DNA of 64,000 nt. It comes from JACCXE01 sp963718605 (GTDB lineage Bacteria > Actinomycetota > Acidimicrobiia > Acidimicrobiales > JACCXE01). Numbering within the stretch: the stretch's first letter is position 1; each line of letters begins with the position of its first letter. The stretch is from contig OY970363.1 of the NCBI GenBank assembly GCA_963718605.1, forward strand, positions 992,001 to 1,056,000. Direction: 5' to 3'. Shown here piece after piece: positions 8,732 through 17,930 of the stretch. Both the position numbers and the translations under genes were made by a program. The notes beneath the pieces are model-generated. The model was not told the DNA's origin. It saw only the letters and a list, made by a program, of their open reading frames with translations, and searched no databases.

Positions 8732-9911
8732 TACGACCTTGCCACCTTCGACCAGGGCAGGTCCTTGTCGACCCGCGGCTCGCCGGGCAGGCCGAGGATT
8801 CGTTCGCCCAGGATGTTCCGCATGATCTCGGAGGTACCGCCTTCGATCGAGTTGGCCCGGCTGCGCAGGAACGCCTTGGTGATGTCGCCGCCGCCGCCCA
8901 GCGCGGCTTGCGTGGGGCGGATCATGTCGTAGTTCGAGATCAACATGCCGTCGGCGCCGCGCAGGTTCTGACAGAACGCGTAGATCGCCTTGTTGTTCTC
9001 GGCGAACGCGAGCTTGCCGGTGGAGCCCTCGGGCCCCGGGTTGCCGCCCGTGCGGGCCAATGCGGCGCGGATGTTGGTGAGCCGAGCCACTTCGCTCTTG
9101 CACCACAACTTCATCAGTTCCTCGCGGGTGGCCGCGTCCTTATGGCCGTACTTCTTCCAGAGCTTCACCGCGTCGCCGATCGGGCCGCTGCCGCGGGGCG
9201 AGACGCCGCCGCCGATCGACGTGCGCTCGTTCATCAATGTGGTCATCGACACGCGCCAGCCGTCGCCCACGTCGCCCAGGCGATGGGTATCGGGGATGCG
9301 CACGTCGGTCATGTAGACCTCGTTGAACTCGGCTTCCCCAGTGATCTGCACGAGCGGGCGAACTTCGACACCGGGTGCGTGCATGTCCATCACGAAGTAC
9401 GTGAGGCCCTTGTGCTTGGGCGCCTCGGGGTCGGTGCGGGCGACCACGAGGCCCCACGTGGCCATGTGGGCCAACGTGGTCCACACCTTCTGTCCGTTGA
9501 GGATCCACTCGTCGCCGTCGCGCACGGCTTTGGTGGACAGACCGGCGAGGTCCGAGCCGGCGCCGGGTTCGGAGAACAACTGGCACCACACTTCTTCGCA
9601 GGTGAAGTTGGTGCGCAGCGTGCGGTCGATGAGTTCGTCGGAGCCGTGCGTAAGCACCGTCGGCGCGGCCATGCCGACGCCGATGGGGTTGAGCCCGAAG
9701 TTGACGGGGCGCGCGCCTCGATCAACGCCATGTCGATCATCTCCTGCAACTTCGGCGACGCACCCAGTCCTCCCCGGCCGACCGGGTTCTGCACCCACGC
9801 CAAACCGGCGTCGAATTGCGCGCCCCAGAAATCAACGGGCTCGGTGGATTCGGGTGGGAAGTCGGCCAACAGTTGCTTGGTCGCTTGCATCACGTCGGCT
9901 TCGGTGGTCAC
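8731..9911 (-). CDS. Acyl-CoA dehydrogenase, frameshifted
   Basis: FAD-dependent dehydrogenase for alpha,beta-oxidation of acyl-CoA, about 393 residues when repaired. The N-terminal part (GTG 9911) reads to MALIEARA. The rest, in another frame, holds WCQLFSEPGAGSDLAGLSTK (flavin/substrate loop), NGQKVWTTLAHMATW and the catalytic Glu segment EGGTSEIMRNILGERILGLP. The frames meet in the GGGG/GCGCGC tract at 9706-9715. Adding one base gives ARAPVNFGLNPIGVG, as expected for the family. It belongs to the actinobacterial FadE-like group; chain length or steroid preference cannot be told. Confidence 0.9.
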
Positions 9912-9988
9912 GGAACGAAATTAGCCGCAGACAGGTCGGCTGCTACCGTGTCGCCTCCACCCTCGGGTGGTGCAGCAAACACCGTATT

Positions 9989-10066
9989 GGTCCTGTGGTG
10001 CAGTTTGGAGTGCACGCCGGCCTGTCAAGCCGGAGGTCGCGGGTTCAAATCCCGTCAGGACCGCCA
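9989..10066 (+). tRNA. tRNA-Asp (anticodon GTC)
   Basis: Acceptor GGTCCTG/CAGGACC, anticodon stem CCGGC/GCCGG with loop CTGTCAA (anticodon GTC), and T-arm GCGGG/CCCGT with the standard loop TTCAAAT. The discriminator is G at 10063 and CCA is encoded (10064-10066). It is 1 nt from the following tRNA-Phe, so the two are cotranscribed. Confidence 0.97.
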
Positions 10067-10067
10067 C

Positions 10068-10143
10068 GGTCGGGTAGCTCAGATGGCAGAGCGCGCGCCT
10101 GAAAAGCGTGAGGTCACCGGATCGACGCCGGTCCCGACCACCA
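10068..10143 (+). tRNA. tRNA-Phe (anticodon GAA) with altered T-loop
   Basis: Acceptor GGTCGGG/CCCGACC, D-arm GCTC/GAGC, anticodon stem CGCGC/GCGTG with loop CTGAAAA (GAA), discriminator A and encoded CCA (10141-10143). The T-stem ACCGG/CCGGT is intact, but the loop reads ATCGACG instead of TTCGANN. The usually invariant U54, which pairs with A58 in the elbow, is therefore A. Confidence 0.93.
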
Positions 10144-10190
10144 CTTGTTTCACCCGGCGACTGTTTTGCCGGAAGTCCTAGGGTGCGCAC

Positions 10191-11702
10191 ATGAAGCAAC
10201 TCTCGGGTCTCGACGCGAACTTCCTTTATATGGAGACGCCGTCGGTCTTCGGCCACGTGTCGAGTCTTTCGATCTACGAACCGCCCACCAGTGACGGCAC
10301 GTACAACCCGTACGAGATGTGGCGGTCCGAAGTCGAGCGGCGCCTGCACCGCCTCGAGCCACTCACGCGCAAGTTGCGGAACGTGCCGTTCAACCTGGAC
10401 CACCCGTACTGGGTGCAGGACCCCGACTTCGACCTCGACTTCCACGTGCGCCATACGGCGGTGCCACCGCCCGGCGACGACAGCCAGATTGGCGATCTCG
10501 TGGCCCGCATCATCGGCCGACCGCTCGACCGAACCCATCCGTTGTGGGAGAGCTATGTAATCGAGGGCATTTCCGGTGGTCGCTTCGGCATCCTGACCAA
10601 GGTGCACCACGCCGCGGTGGACGGGGCGTCGGGCGCGGAACTGTTGATGCTCATGCTCGACAGCACGCCCGAGGGAGACGCGGTCGCGCCGGAGCGCCTG
10701 GTGGAGACGCCGGACCGAGTGCCGAACGACACGGAGATGCTCGCCATCGCCGGGGCCAATCTCGCCCGCAAGCCGGGCCGGCTTCTGGTGCTCAGCGCGC
10801 GCACCATGCGCGAGCTCGGGACTGCGACGCGCAACCCGGTGCTCGCCGCGGCCGGCAACCAACTCCGCGATCAACTGCGTGGCCCCCTGGGCAGTCTGCT
10901 GAACATCGGGCGGAAGCGGCCCGAAGAACGCGACGAGATGCCCACGCCCGGCCCGCTGCCCACCGCCGCGCCGCGCACCCCGTTCAACCGTTCGATCACG
11001 CCGCACCGCGTGTTCGCGTTCCGCTCGGCCACGCTCGAGTCGGTCAAGGCCACGAAGTCCGCGCTCGGCGCGACAGTCAACGACATCGTGATGGCGGTGT
11101 GCGCGGGCGGCCTACGGCGCTACCTCGACAAGCACGGCGCACTGCCCGAAGATCCTCTCGTCGCGATGGTGCCCGTCTCCATCCGCACCGGCGAAGAAAC
11201 CGACAAGTGGACCAACCGCGTATCCGGGCTCATCGCCTCACTGCCGACCAACGAAGCCGACCCGTTGATGCGCGTGCAAAAGGTGCACGACTCGATGGTG
11301 ATGGCGAAGAGCCTGCACGACGCGATTCCGGCGGATTCGCTCACCCAGTTCGCCCAGTTCCCCCCGCCCGCCGTGTTCGCGCGCGCCAGTCGCATGTCGA
11401 CCCGGTTCCAATTCGGCAACCGCTTCCAGATGCCGATCAACCTCGTGATCTCGAACGTGCCTGGGCCGCGCCAGCCGCTGTACTCCGCAGGGGCGAAGTT
11501 GTTGCACTACTACCCGGTGTCCACGATCGCCGAAGGCCAGGGCCTCAACATCACCGTGCAGAGCTATCTCGACACGCTCGACTTCGGACTCGTCGGATGC
11601 GCCGAGTTGGTGCCTGACATCTGGGACCTCTGCGACGCGATCATCGACGACCTCGTCGAACTCGCGACGATCGCGGGCGTCGATGCTCCCGTTGTCCGCT
11701 AA
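10191..11702 (+). CDS. Wax ester synthase/diacylglycerol acyltransferase (WS/DGAT)
   Basis: Bifunctional O-acyltransferase that esterifies long-chain alcohols or diacylglycerol with acyl-CoA to make storage neutral lipid. The 503 residues begin with the family start LSGLDANFLYMETP. The catalytic HHAAVDG motif sits at about 140. GATVNDIVMAVCAGGLRRYL and NLVISNVPGPRQPLY follow in the C-terminal half, which is the full-length family layout. It is monocistronic, behind the tRNA pair. It implies wax or triacylglycerol storage, common in actinobacteria. Confidence 0.94.
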   Translation: MKQLSGLDANFLYMETPSVFGHVSSLSIYEPPTSDGTYNPYEMWRSEVERRLHRLEPLTRKLRNVPFNLDHPYWVQDPDFDLDFHVRHTAVPPPGDDSQIGDLVARIIGRPLDRTHPLWESYVIEGISGGRFGILTKVHHAAVDGASGAELLMLMLDSTPEGDAVAPERLVETPDRVPNDTEMLAIAGANLARKPGRLLVLSARTMRELGTATRNPVLAAAGNQLRDQLRGPLGSLLNIGRKRPEERDEMPTPGPLPTAAPRTPFNRSITPHRVFAFRSATLESVKATKSALGATVNDIVMAVCAGGLRRYLDKHGALPEDPLVAMVPVSIRTGEETDKWTNRVSGLIASLPTNEADPLMRVQKVHDSMVMAKSLHDAIPADSLTQFAQFPPPAVFARASRMSTRFQFGNRFQMPINLVISNVPGPRQPLYSAGAKLLHYYPVSTIAEGQGLNITVQSYLDTLDFGLVGCAELVPDIWDLCDAIIDDLVELATIAGVDAPVVR

Positions 11703-13998
11703 GTAGCCACGCGTTCGGGCTCAACCGGGACCCAGCGCCGCATCATCTCGGCAAGCACGTCGCGATCGAGCGGCTTGGTGAGGTAGTCGTCCATACCGGC
11801 GGCGAGGCAGCGATCGCGATCTGACGCCATCGCCGATGCGGTCATGGCCACGATCGGCGTGTGGTGGCCGTTCTCCCGCGCCCGCACCGCGGTGGCGGCC
11901 TCGTATCCGTCGAGGCGGGGCATCTGGCAGTCCATCAACACGATGTCGTACGCCGACGCGCTCATAGCGTCGAGCGCCTCGACGCCGTCCATGGCGGTGT
12001 CGGCTTGGTAGCCAAGCCGGTGCAGCAGCGCGAGCGCGACTTTTCGGTTCACGGCGTTGTCCTCGACCACCAGGACACGGCCGTGGGCTGAGCCTGCAGG
12101 AACGCGGGTCTCCGGCTCAGGTGGCTGGGTCCTCACCTGGGGCGCAACCGGGCGCAGGGGCACGGTGAACCAGAAACGACTCCCCGCTCCGAGGTTCGTC
12201 GCTACTCCAATCTCGCCACCCATTAGTTCGACAAGCTGGCGGCAGATCGCCAGACCGAGGCCGGTGCCTCCGTAACGACGAGTCGTGGACGAGTCAGCCT
12301 GTGCGAACGGCTCGAAGATTTCTGCGGCCTGGTCCGGGCTCATTCCGATGCCGGTGTCGCCCACTTCCAAACGAATTCCGCTCGGTTCGGTGGCATGGAC
12401 CGTCACCGTTACTTCGCCCTGGTGCGTGAACTTGATCGCGTTCGTCACAAGGTTCGAGACGACCTGCCTGAGACGGAGGCTGTCGCCGGCGACCAGGTCC
12501 GGCACATCCGGATCGAAGTGCACCGTGAGTTCGAGGCCATCATTCGCGGCCCGCACGGCCAGCGGCACCAGGCTCGCCTCGATCGTGTCGCGCAGGTTGA
12601 ACGCCTCGTTTTCCAGTGACAACTTGCCCGCCTCGATCTTCGAAAGGTCGAGGATGTCGCCGATGATCCGAGCAGTGACTGCGCCGACCCCGACATCGTG
12701 TCGACGTAGTCGCGCTGTTCGTCGTCAAGTTGGGTCTCCCGAAGGAGTCCGAGCATGCCCATCACGCCGTTCATCGGGGTGCGAATTTCGTGGCTCATGT
12801 TCGCCACGAAGGTCGACTTGAGTAGCGACGCATTCTGCGCCTCGGCGAGCGCGTGCCCGAGCGCCGCCTCGTGTTCCTGGCGCTCCACGCGCGACGCCTC
12901 GGCAAGGAAGGAGCGCTCGATCGCGATGTCGGCGAACGCTCCGAGTGACTCGATGAGCGCAAACTCCGCCGGCCCGAAGAACGGCGCATACGGGCTGTTC
13001 CAGATGAGCAGCGTGCCGGTGCGCATTTGCACTCGGTGCACCCCCTTAGGCCTCGCTTCGTCCGGTGCGCTGGCGAGGACCCGGATGCTGTCGTCAGCGT
13101 CTACCGCGCCGGTGGTCGCAATTACCTCGCCCGTGTTCGTTACGAGCGCGGCACCGCGAGCGGCCACGAGTTTGGCGGCGCGCGGCAAGAACAACGCGGT
13201 CAATTCCTTCGGGTCTTCGGCGCGCACGATTGCACCCATCGCGTTTCGCATCGCCAGTTCTTCCGGGCGCCGCCAGATGCCCAGCAGCCACGACGGCGGC
13301 GCGAGCCCGACAAAGAACAGCAACGCCGAGGCAAGCGTCATCGATTGCGTCACGAGCGTGAGGGAATCCGACGGGTTGCGTACGAAACCACCGATCAGCA
13401 GCGACCCGTTCATGGCGCCTACTGCGATCGCCAGCGTGCGCATGCGCCGACGAGCCACGCTGGCCTCGGCGCCGCTTCCACCCCAAAGTCGCACGGCGAC
13501 GAACGCGAACAGAATCGTCCACTCGACCAAGAACGCGTCGCGATAGAGCGACCACCAGGCCGACTGGGGCGCACCGGGAACCGGGAGCCGCGGAATCAGC
13601 ACGCTCCAGACGATTACAACGGCAGTGGCCAGACGCGCCAGCGTGGCAACGAGCCGCGACGGTCGGTTGAACGACGCCGCGAACCTGTACAGGAAGTACG
13701 GGCAAAGGGCGAGCATGGCCAGGATGCCCTTTACGAGCCAGAGAACGAGGGGAGTCATCCTGGGTTCCTGGAGCAGCAACCCGATGATGCTCATGACGCC
13801 GAGGGAGCCGAAGGCGGCCGTGGCCCACCGGATGCTCGCGTCGCCTTTTCGGCGCCACTGCCAGATGCACGCCAGAGCGAGCGCGCAGAACGAGACGGTG
13901 TTCGCGTACTGCAGGAAACGCAGGGCGCCCGTCAAAGGCGCCCGCGCGCCGGAGGCGGCACAGTGCTCACACTTTCCCCTTTCGGCAATAACTCGCAA
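11699..13998 (-). CDS. Hybrid sensor histidine kinase (membrane sensor-GAF-HisKA-HATPase-REC), frameshifted
   Basis: About 766 residues when repaired. Several hydrophobic helices occupy the first ~240 residues, followed by a GAF-like region (AARGAALVTNTGEVIATTG onward), a HisKA box VANMSHEIRTPMNGVMGMLG, an HATPase (SNLVTNAIKF, DTGIGM, TGLGLAICRQLV) and a receiver (VLVVEDNAVNRK; phospho-acceptor in VLMDCQMPRLDGYEA; Lys in DYLTKPLD). The frame breaks at about 12668, between HisKA and HATPase. Adding one G gives LLGIIGDILDLSKIEAGKL. The start is uncertain: TTG 13998, or a later in-frame TTG just before the first helix. The signal is unknown and no separate response regulator is adjacent. Confidence 0.88.
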
Positions 13999-14033
13999 AA
14001 ACTTGAGACGCAGCGCCAGTACGATTACCGGAA

Positions 14034-15368
14034 ATGAAGGACGGATTGCGGCGGATTTTCGGGTCCCTGCAGTCGCGGAACTACCGGCTGTTCTTCATCG
14101 GCCAGCTCGTGTCCTACGTCGGCGAGTGGATGCAGATCATGGCCGAGGCGTGGCTTTTGCTCAGGCTCACGCACAACGGCGCCGCGGTCGGAGCGACTTT
14201 CGCGTTCCGATTCGCGCCAGTCCTCCTTTTTGGGCTCTGGGGCGGCGTGATCGCGGATCGCTTCGACCGGCGACGATTGCTCGTGATCACGCAATCGCTC
14301 TCGGGCGTGCTCGCGATCGCCCTGTGGCTGCTTGTGCTCACCGACTCGGCCGCCGTGTGGTCGGTGTATCTGATCGCGTTCGGCCTCGGCCTGGTGACCG
14401 TGGTCGACCACCCGGCGCACAACGCGTTCGTCGAGGAGATGGTTGGGCCCGAGCAGATGCCGAACGCCGTCGCGCTCAACAGCGCCACGTTGAACTCGGC
14501 GCGCATCACCGGTCCGGCGATCGCGGCAGTCGTGATCGCCCGCTACGGAGTGGCGTGGGTGTTTTTCGTCAATGCGGTGTCCTTCATCGCGGTGGTCGCG
14601 TCGCTGCTCGTGATGCGACGCGCCGAACTCCTGCCCGTCCATCGTTCCGCAGAACCGCCCCGGGTGCGTGAGGGCCTTCGGTACGCGTGGGGCATCGTCG
14701 AGATGCGTCCGACCATCGTCGTGCTGGGCGTTGTCGGCACACTCGTATGGAACTTCCCGACGTTCACCACGCTGCTCGCCGAGCGCACCTTTCACGGTGG
14801 CGCGGGTCTCGCGGGGCTGCTGATGGCGGTGCTCGGCATCGGCACGGTGATCGGCGCGCTCACCGCGGCGCACCGCGCGAGTACCTCGGCGCGCATCGTG
14901 CTGGTGAGCGCGATCGCGCTCGGCGTGGCGATGATGGTCACGGCGGTCGCTCCGAGCGAGTCGTTCGTGATCGCATCGCTCGTTCCCACGGGCGCTCTGG
15001 CTGTGTTCTTCGGCGCAGTCGCCAACTCCCATATGCAGGCGCTCTCCCACCAGAGCTTTCGGGGTCGCGTCATGTCGATGTACAGCCTGTTGGGCCTGGG
15101 GAGCACCGTGATCGGTGGCCCGTTAGTCGGCTGGATCAGTCAAGAGTGGAGTCCGCGCGTCGCGATCGGTGTGGCCGGAGTCGCGACCGCGGCGGCCGCG
15201 TTGACGTTTGCCGCTCTAGCCGGGCGGCACCAGAACAGTCAGCGCCCCGCGCCTAGTCGAGAAGTTGAGGGGCGCGTCGAGCTGTACAACCTCGCCGTCG
15301 CAGGCGACCTCGATAACCCGGTGCCGACACTCGACGGTGAGGTCGGCGGTCTGCATCCGGTCGATTAA
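14034..15368 (+). CDS. Major facilitator superfamily exporter (MFS_3/EntS-like)
   Basis: A 12-helix transporter with the A-motif GLWGGVIADRFDRRRLLVIT between helices 2 and 3 and the repeat-type N-terminus SRNYRLFFIGQLVSYVGEW. Members of this group export siderophores, drugs or other small molecules; the substrate here is unknown. The last helix ends near FAALAGRHQN (about 15235). The final ~45 codons have no transporter character and lie antisense to the lipid kinase gene, so the natural stop may have been lost by mutation or a sequence error. Confidence 0.86.
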   Translation: MKDGLRRIFGSLQSRNYRLFFIGQLVSYVGEWMQIMAEAWLLLRLTHNGAAVGATFAFRFAPVLLFGLWGGVIADRFDRRRLLVITQSLSGVLAIALWLLVLTDSAAVWSVYLIAFGLGLVTVVDHPAHNAFVEEMVGPEQMPNAVALNSATLNSARITGPAIAAVVIARYGVAWVFFVNAVSFIAVVASLLVMRRAELLPVHRSAEPPRVREGLRYAWGIVEMRPTIVVLGVVGTLVWNFPTFTTLLAERTFHGGAGLAGLLMAVLGIGTVIGALTAAHRASTSARIVLVSAIALGVAMMVTAVAPSESFVIASLVPTGALAVFFGAVANSHMQALSHQSFRGRVMSMYSLLGLGSTVIGGPLVGWISQEWSPRVAIGVAGVATAAAALTFAALAGRHQNSQRPAPSREVEGRVELYNLAVAGDLDNPVPTLDGEVGGLHPVD

Positions 15369-16091
15369 CGGCGAGCGGTCCAGCCGGCCGAACAGCACTG
15401 CGCCGATCACCCGCAATCGGCTGAGTCGTCCGCGCGATTGCACGATCCACACATCCAGACGCCCCTCTTGCAGGGACTCACGCCGGCTGACGTCGCGCAG
15501 CCCTTCGCCGTAGGCCCCGTTGCCGACGAACACCGCCCACACCCGCGCCGGCTCTCCGTCGAGACGCAGCGTCAGGTGGTGACCGTGCCGCAGTTCGCTC
15601 CACGCCGCGATCAGATTCGCGACGCGCTTCCCAACGCGGCGCTCGTACTGCTCGCGCTTGCGCACGAGGCGGGCGTAGGTGCCGAGGCTGGCGTTGTTGA
15701 TAAAGACACGCCCGTTGACATCTCCGACGTCGACCTTCGTCCGGTTGCCTGCTGTGGCCGCGCCGACCGCGGCCTCCAAATCATCCACGCCGATGTCGTG
15801 GGCGAAATGATTGCGGGTGCCGGCCGGAATCACGATGAGCGCGTGGCCCGTATCAACCAGATGCGAAGCGGCGCACGACACCGACCCATCCCCGCCGGCC
15901 ATGCCAATGACTTCGGCGCCGCCCGCGAGAGCCTGGTCGATGGCGTCGTCGAGTCCCTCGGCGTCACCCTCGATCACCTCGTAACCCGCAAACCGGTCGC
16001 GCAATGCCGCGACGTCGGTGTCGTCCGGACCCGACGACGGATTGACGAAGATGACGCGAGCGGCGCTACTCGACGGCGTTGCCGCGCTCAA
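15216..16091 (-). CDS. Diacylglycerol/sphingosine kinase-like lipid kinase
   Basis: DAGK-catalytic-domain protein, about 291 residues. It starts with VIFVNPSSG. The nucleotide loop GMAGGDGSVSCAASHL and the IVIPAGTRNHFAHDIG segment follow, then the C-terminal beta-sandwich with INNASLGTYARLV and GEGLRDVSRRESLQEGRLDV. It probably phosphorylates a lipid with ATP. The start is unclear: TTG 16091 gives a short N-terminus and overlaps the acidic-protein gene by 26 nt, while an in-frame upstream start would add about 35 Arg/Lys-rich residues that look like antisense coding. Confidence 0.87.
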   Translation of the reverse strand: MSAATPSSSAARVIFVNPSSGPDDTDVAALRDRFAGYEVIEGDAEGLDDAIDQALAGGAEVIGMAGGDGSVSCAASHLVDTGHALIVIPAGTRNHFAHDIGVDDLEAAVGAATAGNRTKVDVGDVNGRVFINNASLGTYARLVRKREQYERRVGKRVANLIAAWSELRHGHHLTLRLDGEPARVWAVFVGNGAYGEGLRDVSRRESLQEGRLDVWIVQSRGRLSRLRVIGAVLFGRLDRSPLIDRMQTADLTVECRHRVIEVACDGEVVQLDAPLNFSTRRGALTVLVPPG

Positions 16092-16296
16092 TGTGGAGGG
16101 CGGCTTCCTCGGCCGGCGTCTCACCTTCGCGTTCTTGGGCGATTTCGCCTTCGTCCGCGAGACCGTCCTCGTCCGCGCCCTCGTCCGCACCGGCACCAGC
16201 GTCCCAGTCCTCAGGCTCGATGAACTTGTCCGGAATCAGATCCGCCGGTAGCTCTTCTTCGTCGACGCTCTCGGCGCCACCTTGAGGATCACTCAT
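16066..16296 (-). CDS. Small acidic protein, unknown function
   Basis: A 76-residue, strongly acidic protein from ATG 16296. It is rich in Asp, Glu, Ala and Gly (for example DELPADLIPDKFIEP-like and DEGADEDGLADEG-like runs) with no hydrophobic helix or cysteine. I do not recognise it. It lies between ligD (upstream, ends 16342) and the lipid kinase, which it overlaps at its 3' end, so translation of the kinase may be coupled to it. The composition is far from the neighbours and the segment looks disordered. Coding status is moderately likely, because the other frames give only Arg- or Ser-rich shadows. Confidence 0.55.
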   Translation of the reverse strand: MSDPQGGAESVDEEELPADLIPDKFIEPEDWDAGAGADEGADEDGLADEGEIAQEREGETPAEEAALHIERGNAVE

Positions 16297-16341
16297 GCCG
16301 GGCGCTTACCCAAGACCAGCAGGCAACAACCACTCACGCGC

Positions 16342-17928
16342 TCAGAGCTCGGGCAGCGTTTGTTGCAGACCGATCAACTCGCGCAACGGATCGCCTGCTT
16401 CTTCGAGGCGCTTGCCCACGTTGCGGATGTTCCAACGATCCGGCTTCAACGCGCGGTCGTCAAGCTCGTCCCAATGGATCGGCACCGACACTGGCGCGCC
16501 GGGTGTGGGCCTCACACTGAACGGCGCGACCAGTGTCTTGTTGATCGCGTTTTGCGTGTAATCGAGACGGGCCTTGCCGCCGCGCTCGGCCTTGCGCCAA
16601 CTCCAGCTGATGAGATCGGGCAGCGTGGCCCCGACGGCCCGCGAGAGTTTTTCGACCCAAGCGCGCGTGTCGTCGAAGGTATAGCCCGACTTCACCGGTA
16701 CCCAGATTTGGAGACCGCGCTTGCCTGTCACCTTGAGCCCGCCCACCACCCCAAGGTGATCCAGCGCGACGCAATAGAGGTGGGTGAGTTCTTTGGTCTG
16801 GGCGAGCGTCGTGTCCTCCCCCGGGTCGACGTCGATCAACGCCCAGGTCGGCTCGTGCGGCTTGTCGCCGCGCGAGGTCCACGGGTTCAGTTCGACCGCC
16901 GCGTGGTTGGCCATCCACACGAGTGCAGGCGCGCTGTCGATCTCGGCGTACCACTCCGTCTCACCCTCGCCGAAGTCGTCGTAGTGGAAACGCGTCAACC
17001 ACTCCGGCGCGTAATCGGGAACGGCTTTGTGCCAGAACCCTTTCTTTTCGACGCCGTCAGGGAACCGGTTCGGGTTCACGGGGCGACCGGCGAGATACGG
17101 CAGGATCCACGGCGTCATCGCGGCGTAGTGGCGGATCAAATCGCGCTTGGTTAGCGGTTTGCCGCGCGCACCCTTTCCCGGGAAGAGCACCTTGTCGAGG
17201 TTAGTGAGGCGCACCTTCTTGCCGCCCACGGTCCACTCGCCTTCTTTCTTGAGGGCCTCCAACTCAGCGAACTCGTCAGCTGTCACCGGCTCGAAGGTCA
17301 GGTCCCGCGCCCACCGCGCGACGGTGGGCGTGTTGCTCGTCCATGTCGCCTTCGGCTTCGCGAGCACTTCGTCGTTGGTGCGACCCGACTTCACCGACTT
17401 GGGGTGCTCCTCCGGATCCCATCCCGCCACGGCGGCCTCGTCGCGCTTGTGCAAGAGCAGCCACTGCTCACGGTCGCCCTGCGAGCCGCGGCGCACCAGC
17501 GCGAAACGACCTTTCAGCTTTTGGCCTTCCAGATCGAAGTGCAGTTCACCCTGCTCCACCGCCTTGGCCGGATCGTCCTCGACCGGCGCGTACGTACCCC
17601 AGTCCCACACGATCACGTCGCCCGCGCCGTAGCCGCCACGTGGGATCACGCCTTCGAAGTCGAAATACTCGAGCGGGTGATCCTCAACGTGCATCGCGAG
17701 GCGCTTGGCCGACGGATCCAGCGTTGGGCCTTTCGGCACCGCCCAACTTGCCAACACCCCATCCATCTCCAGGCGCACGTCGTAGTGCAGGTGACTGGCG
17801 CGGTGTCGCTGCACAACGAACCGATGGCCGCCCTTGGGCGCCTTGGCTTTTCCGCGCGGCTCGGGTGTCTTGTTGAAGTCGCGCTTGGCGACGTACTTGC
17901 GCAGGCGGTCGGGTGTCTTCGTGGCCAC
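16342..17928 (-). CDS. ligD: LigD-type end-joining protein: 3'-phosphoesterase + polymerase/primase, no ligase domain
   Basis: Non-homologous end-joining enzyme of 528 residues with two of the three LigD domains. The N-terminal phosphoesterase has FVVQRHRASHLHYDVRLEMD, HPLEYFDFEGVIPRGGYGAG and DWGTY. The C-terminal primase-like polymerase has LTNLDKVLFPG, KKGFWHKAVP, the metal-binding LIDVDPGED and the KGLQIWVPV-type segment GKRGLQIWVPV. The ATP-dependent ligase domain with its KxDG lysine motif is absent, so sealing must come from a separate LigC-like ligase elsewhere. GTG 17928 follows the DUF72 stop by 2 nt. Ku is 1.8 kb away. Confidence 0.92.
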   Translation of the reverse strand: MATKTPDRLRKYVAKRDFNKTPEPRGKAKAPKGGHRFVVQRHRASHLHYDVRLEMDGVLASWAVPKGPTLDPSAKRLAMHVEDHPLEYFDFEGVIPRGGYGAGDVIVWDWGTYAPVEDDPAKAVEQGELHFDLEGQKLKGRFALVRRGSQGDREQWLLLHKRDEAAVAGWDPEEHPKSVKSGRTNDEVLAKPKATWTSNTPTVARWARDLTFEPVTADEFAELEALKKEGEWTVGGKKVRLTNLDKVLFPGKGARGKPLTKRDLIRHYAAMTPWILPYLAGRPVNPNRFPDGVEKKGFWHKAVPDYAPEWLTRFHYDDFGEGETEWYAEIDSAPALVWMANHAAVELNPWTSRGDKPHEPTWALIDVDPGEDTTLAQTKELTHLYCVALDHLGVVGGLKVTGKRGLQIWVPVKSGYTFDDTRAWVEKLSRAVGATLPDLISWSWRKAERGGKARLDYTQNAINKTLVAPFSVRPTPGAPVSVPIHWDELDDRALKPDRWNIRNVGKRLEEAGDPLRELIGLQQTLPEL

Positions 17929-17930
17929 GG

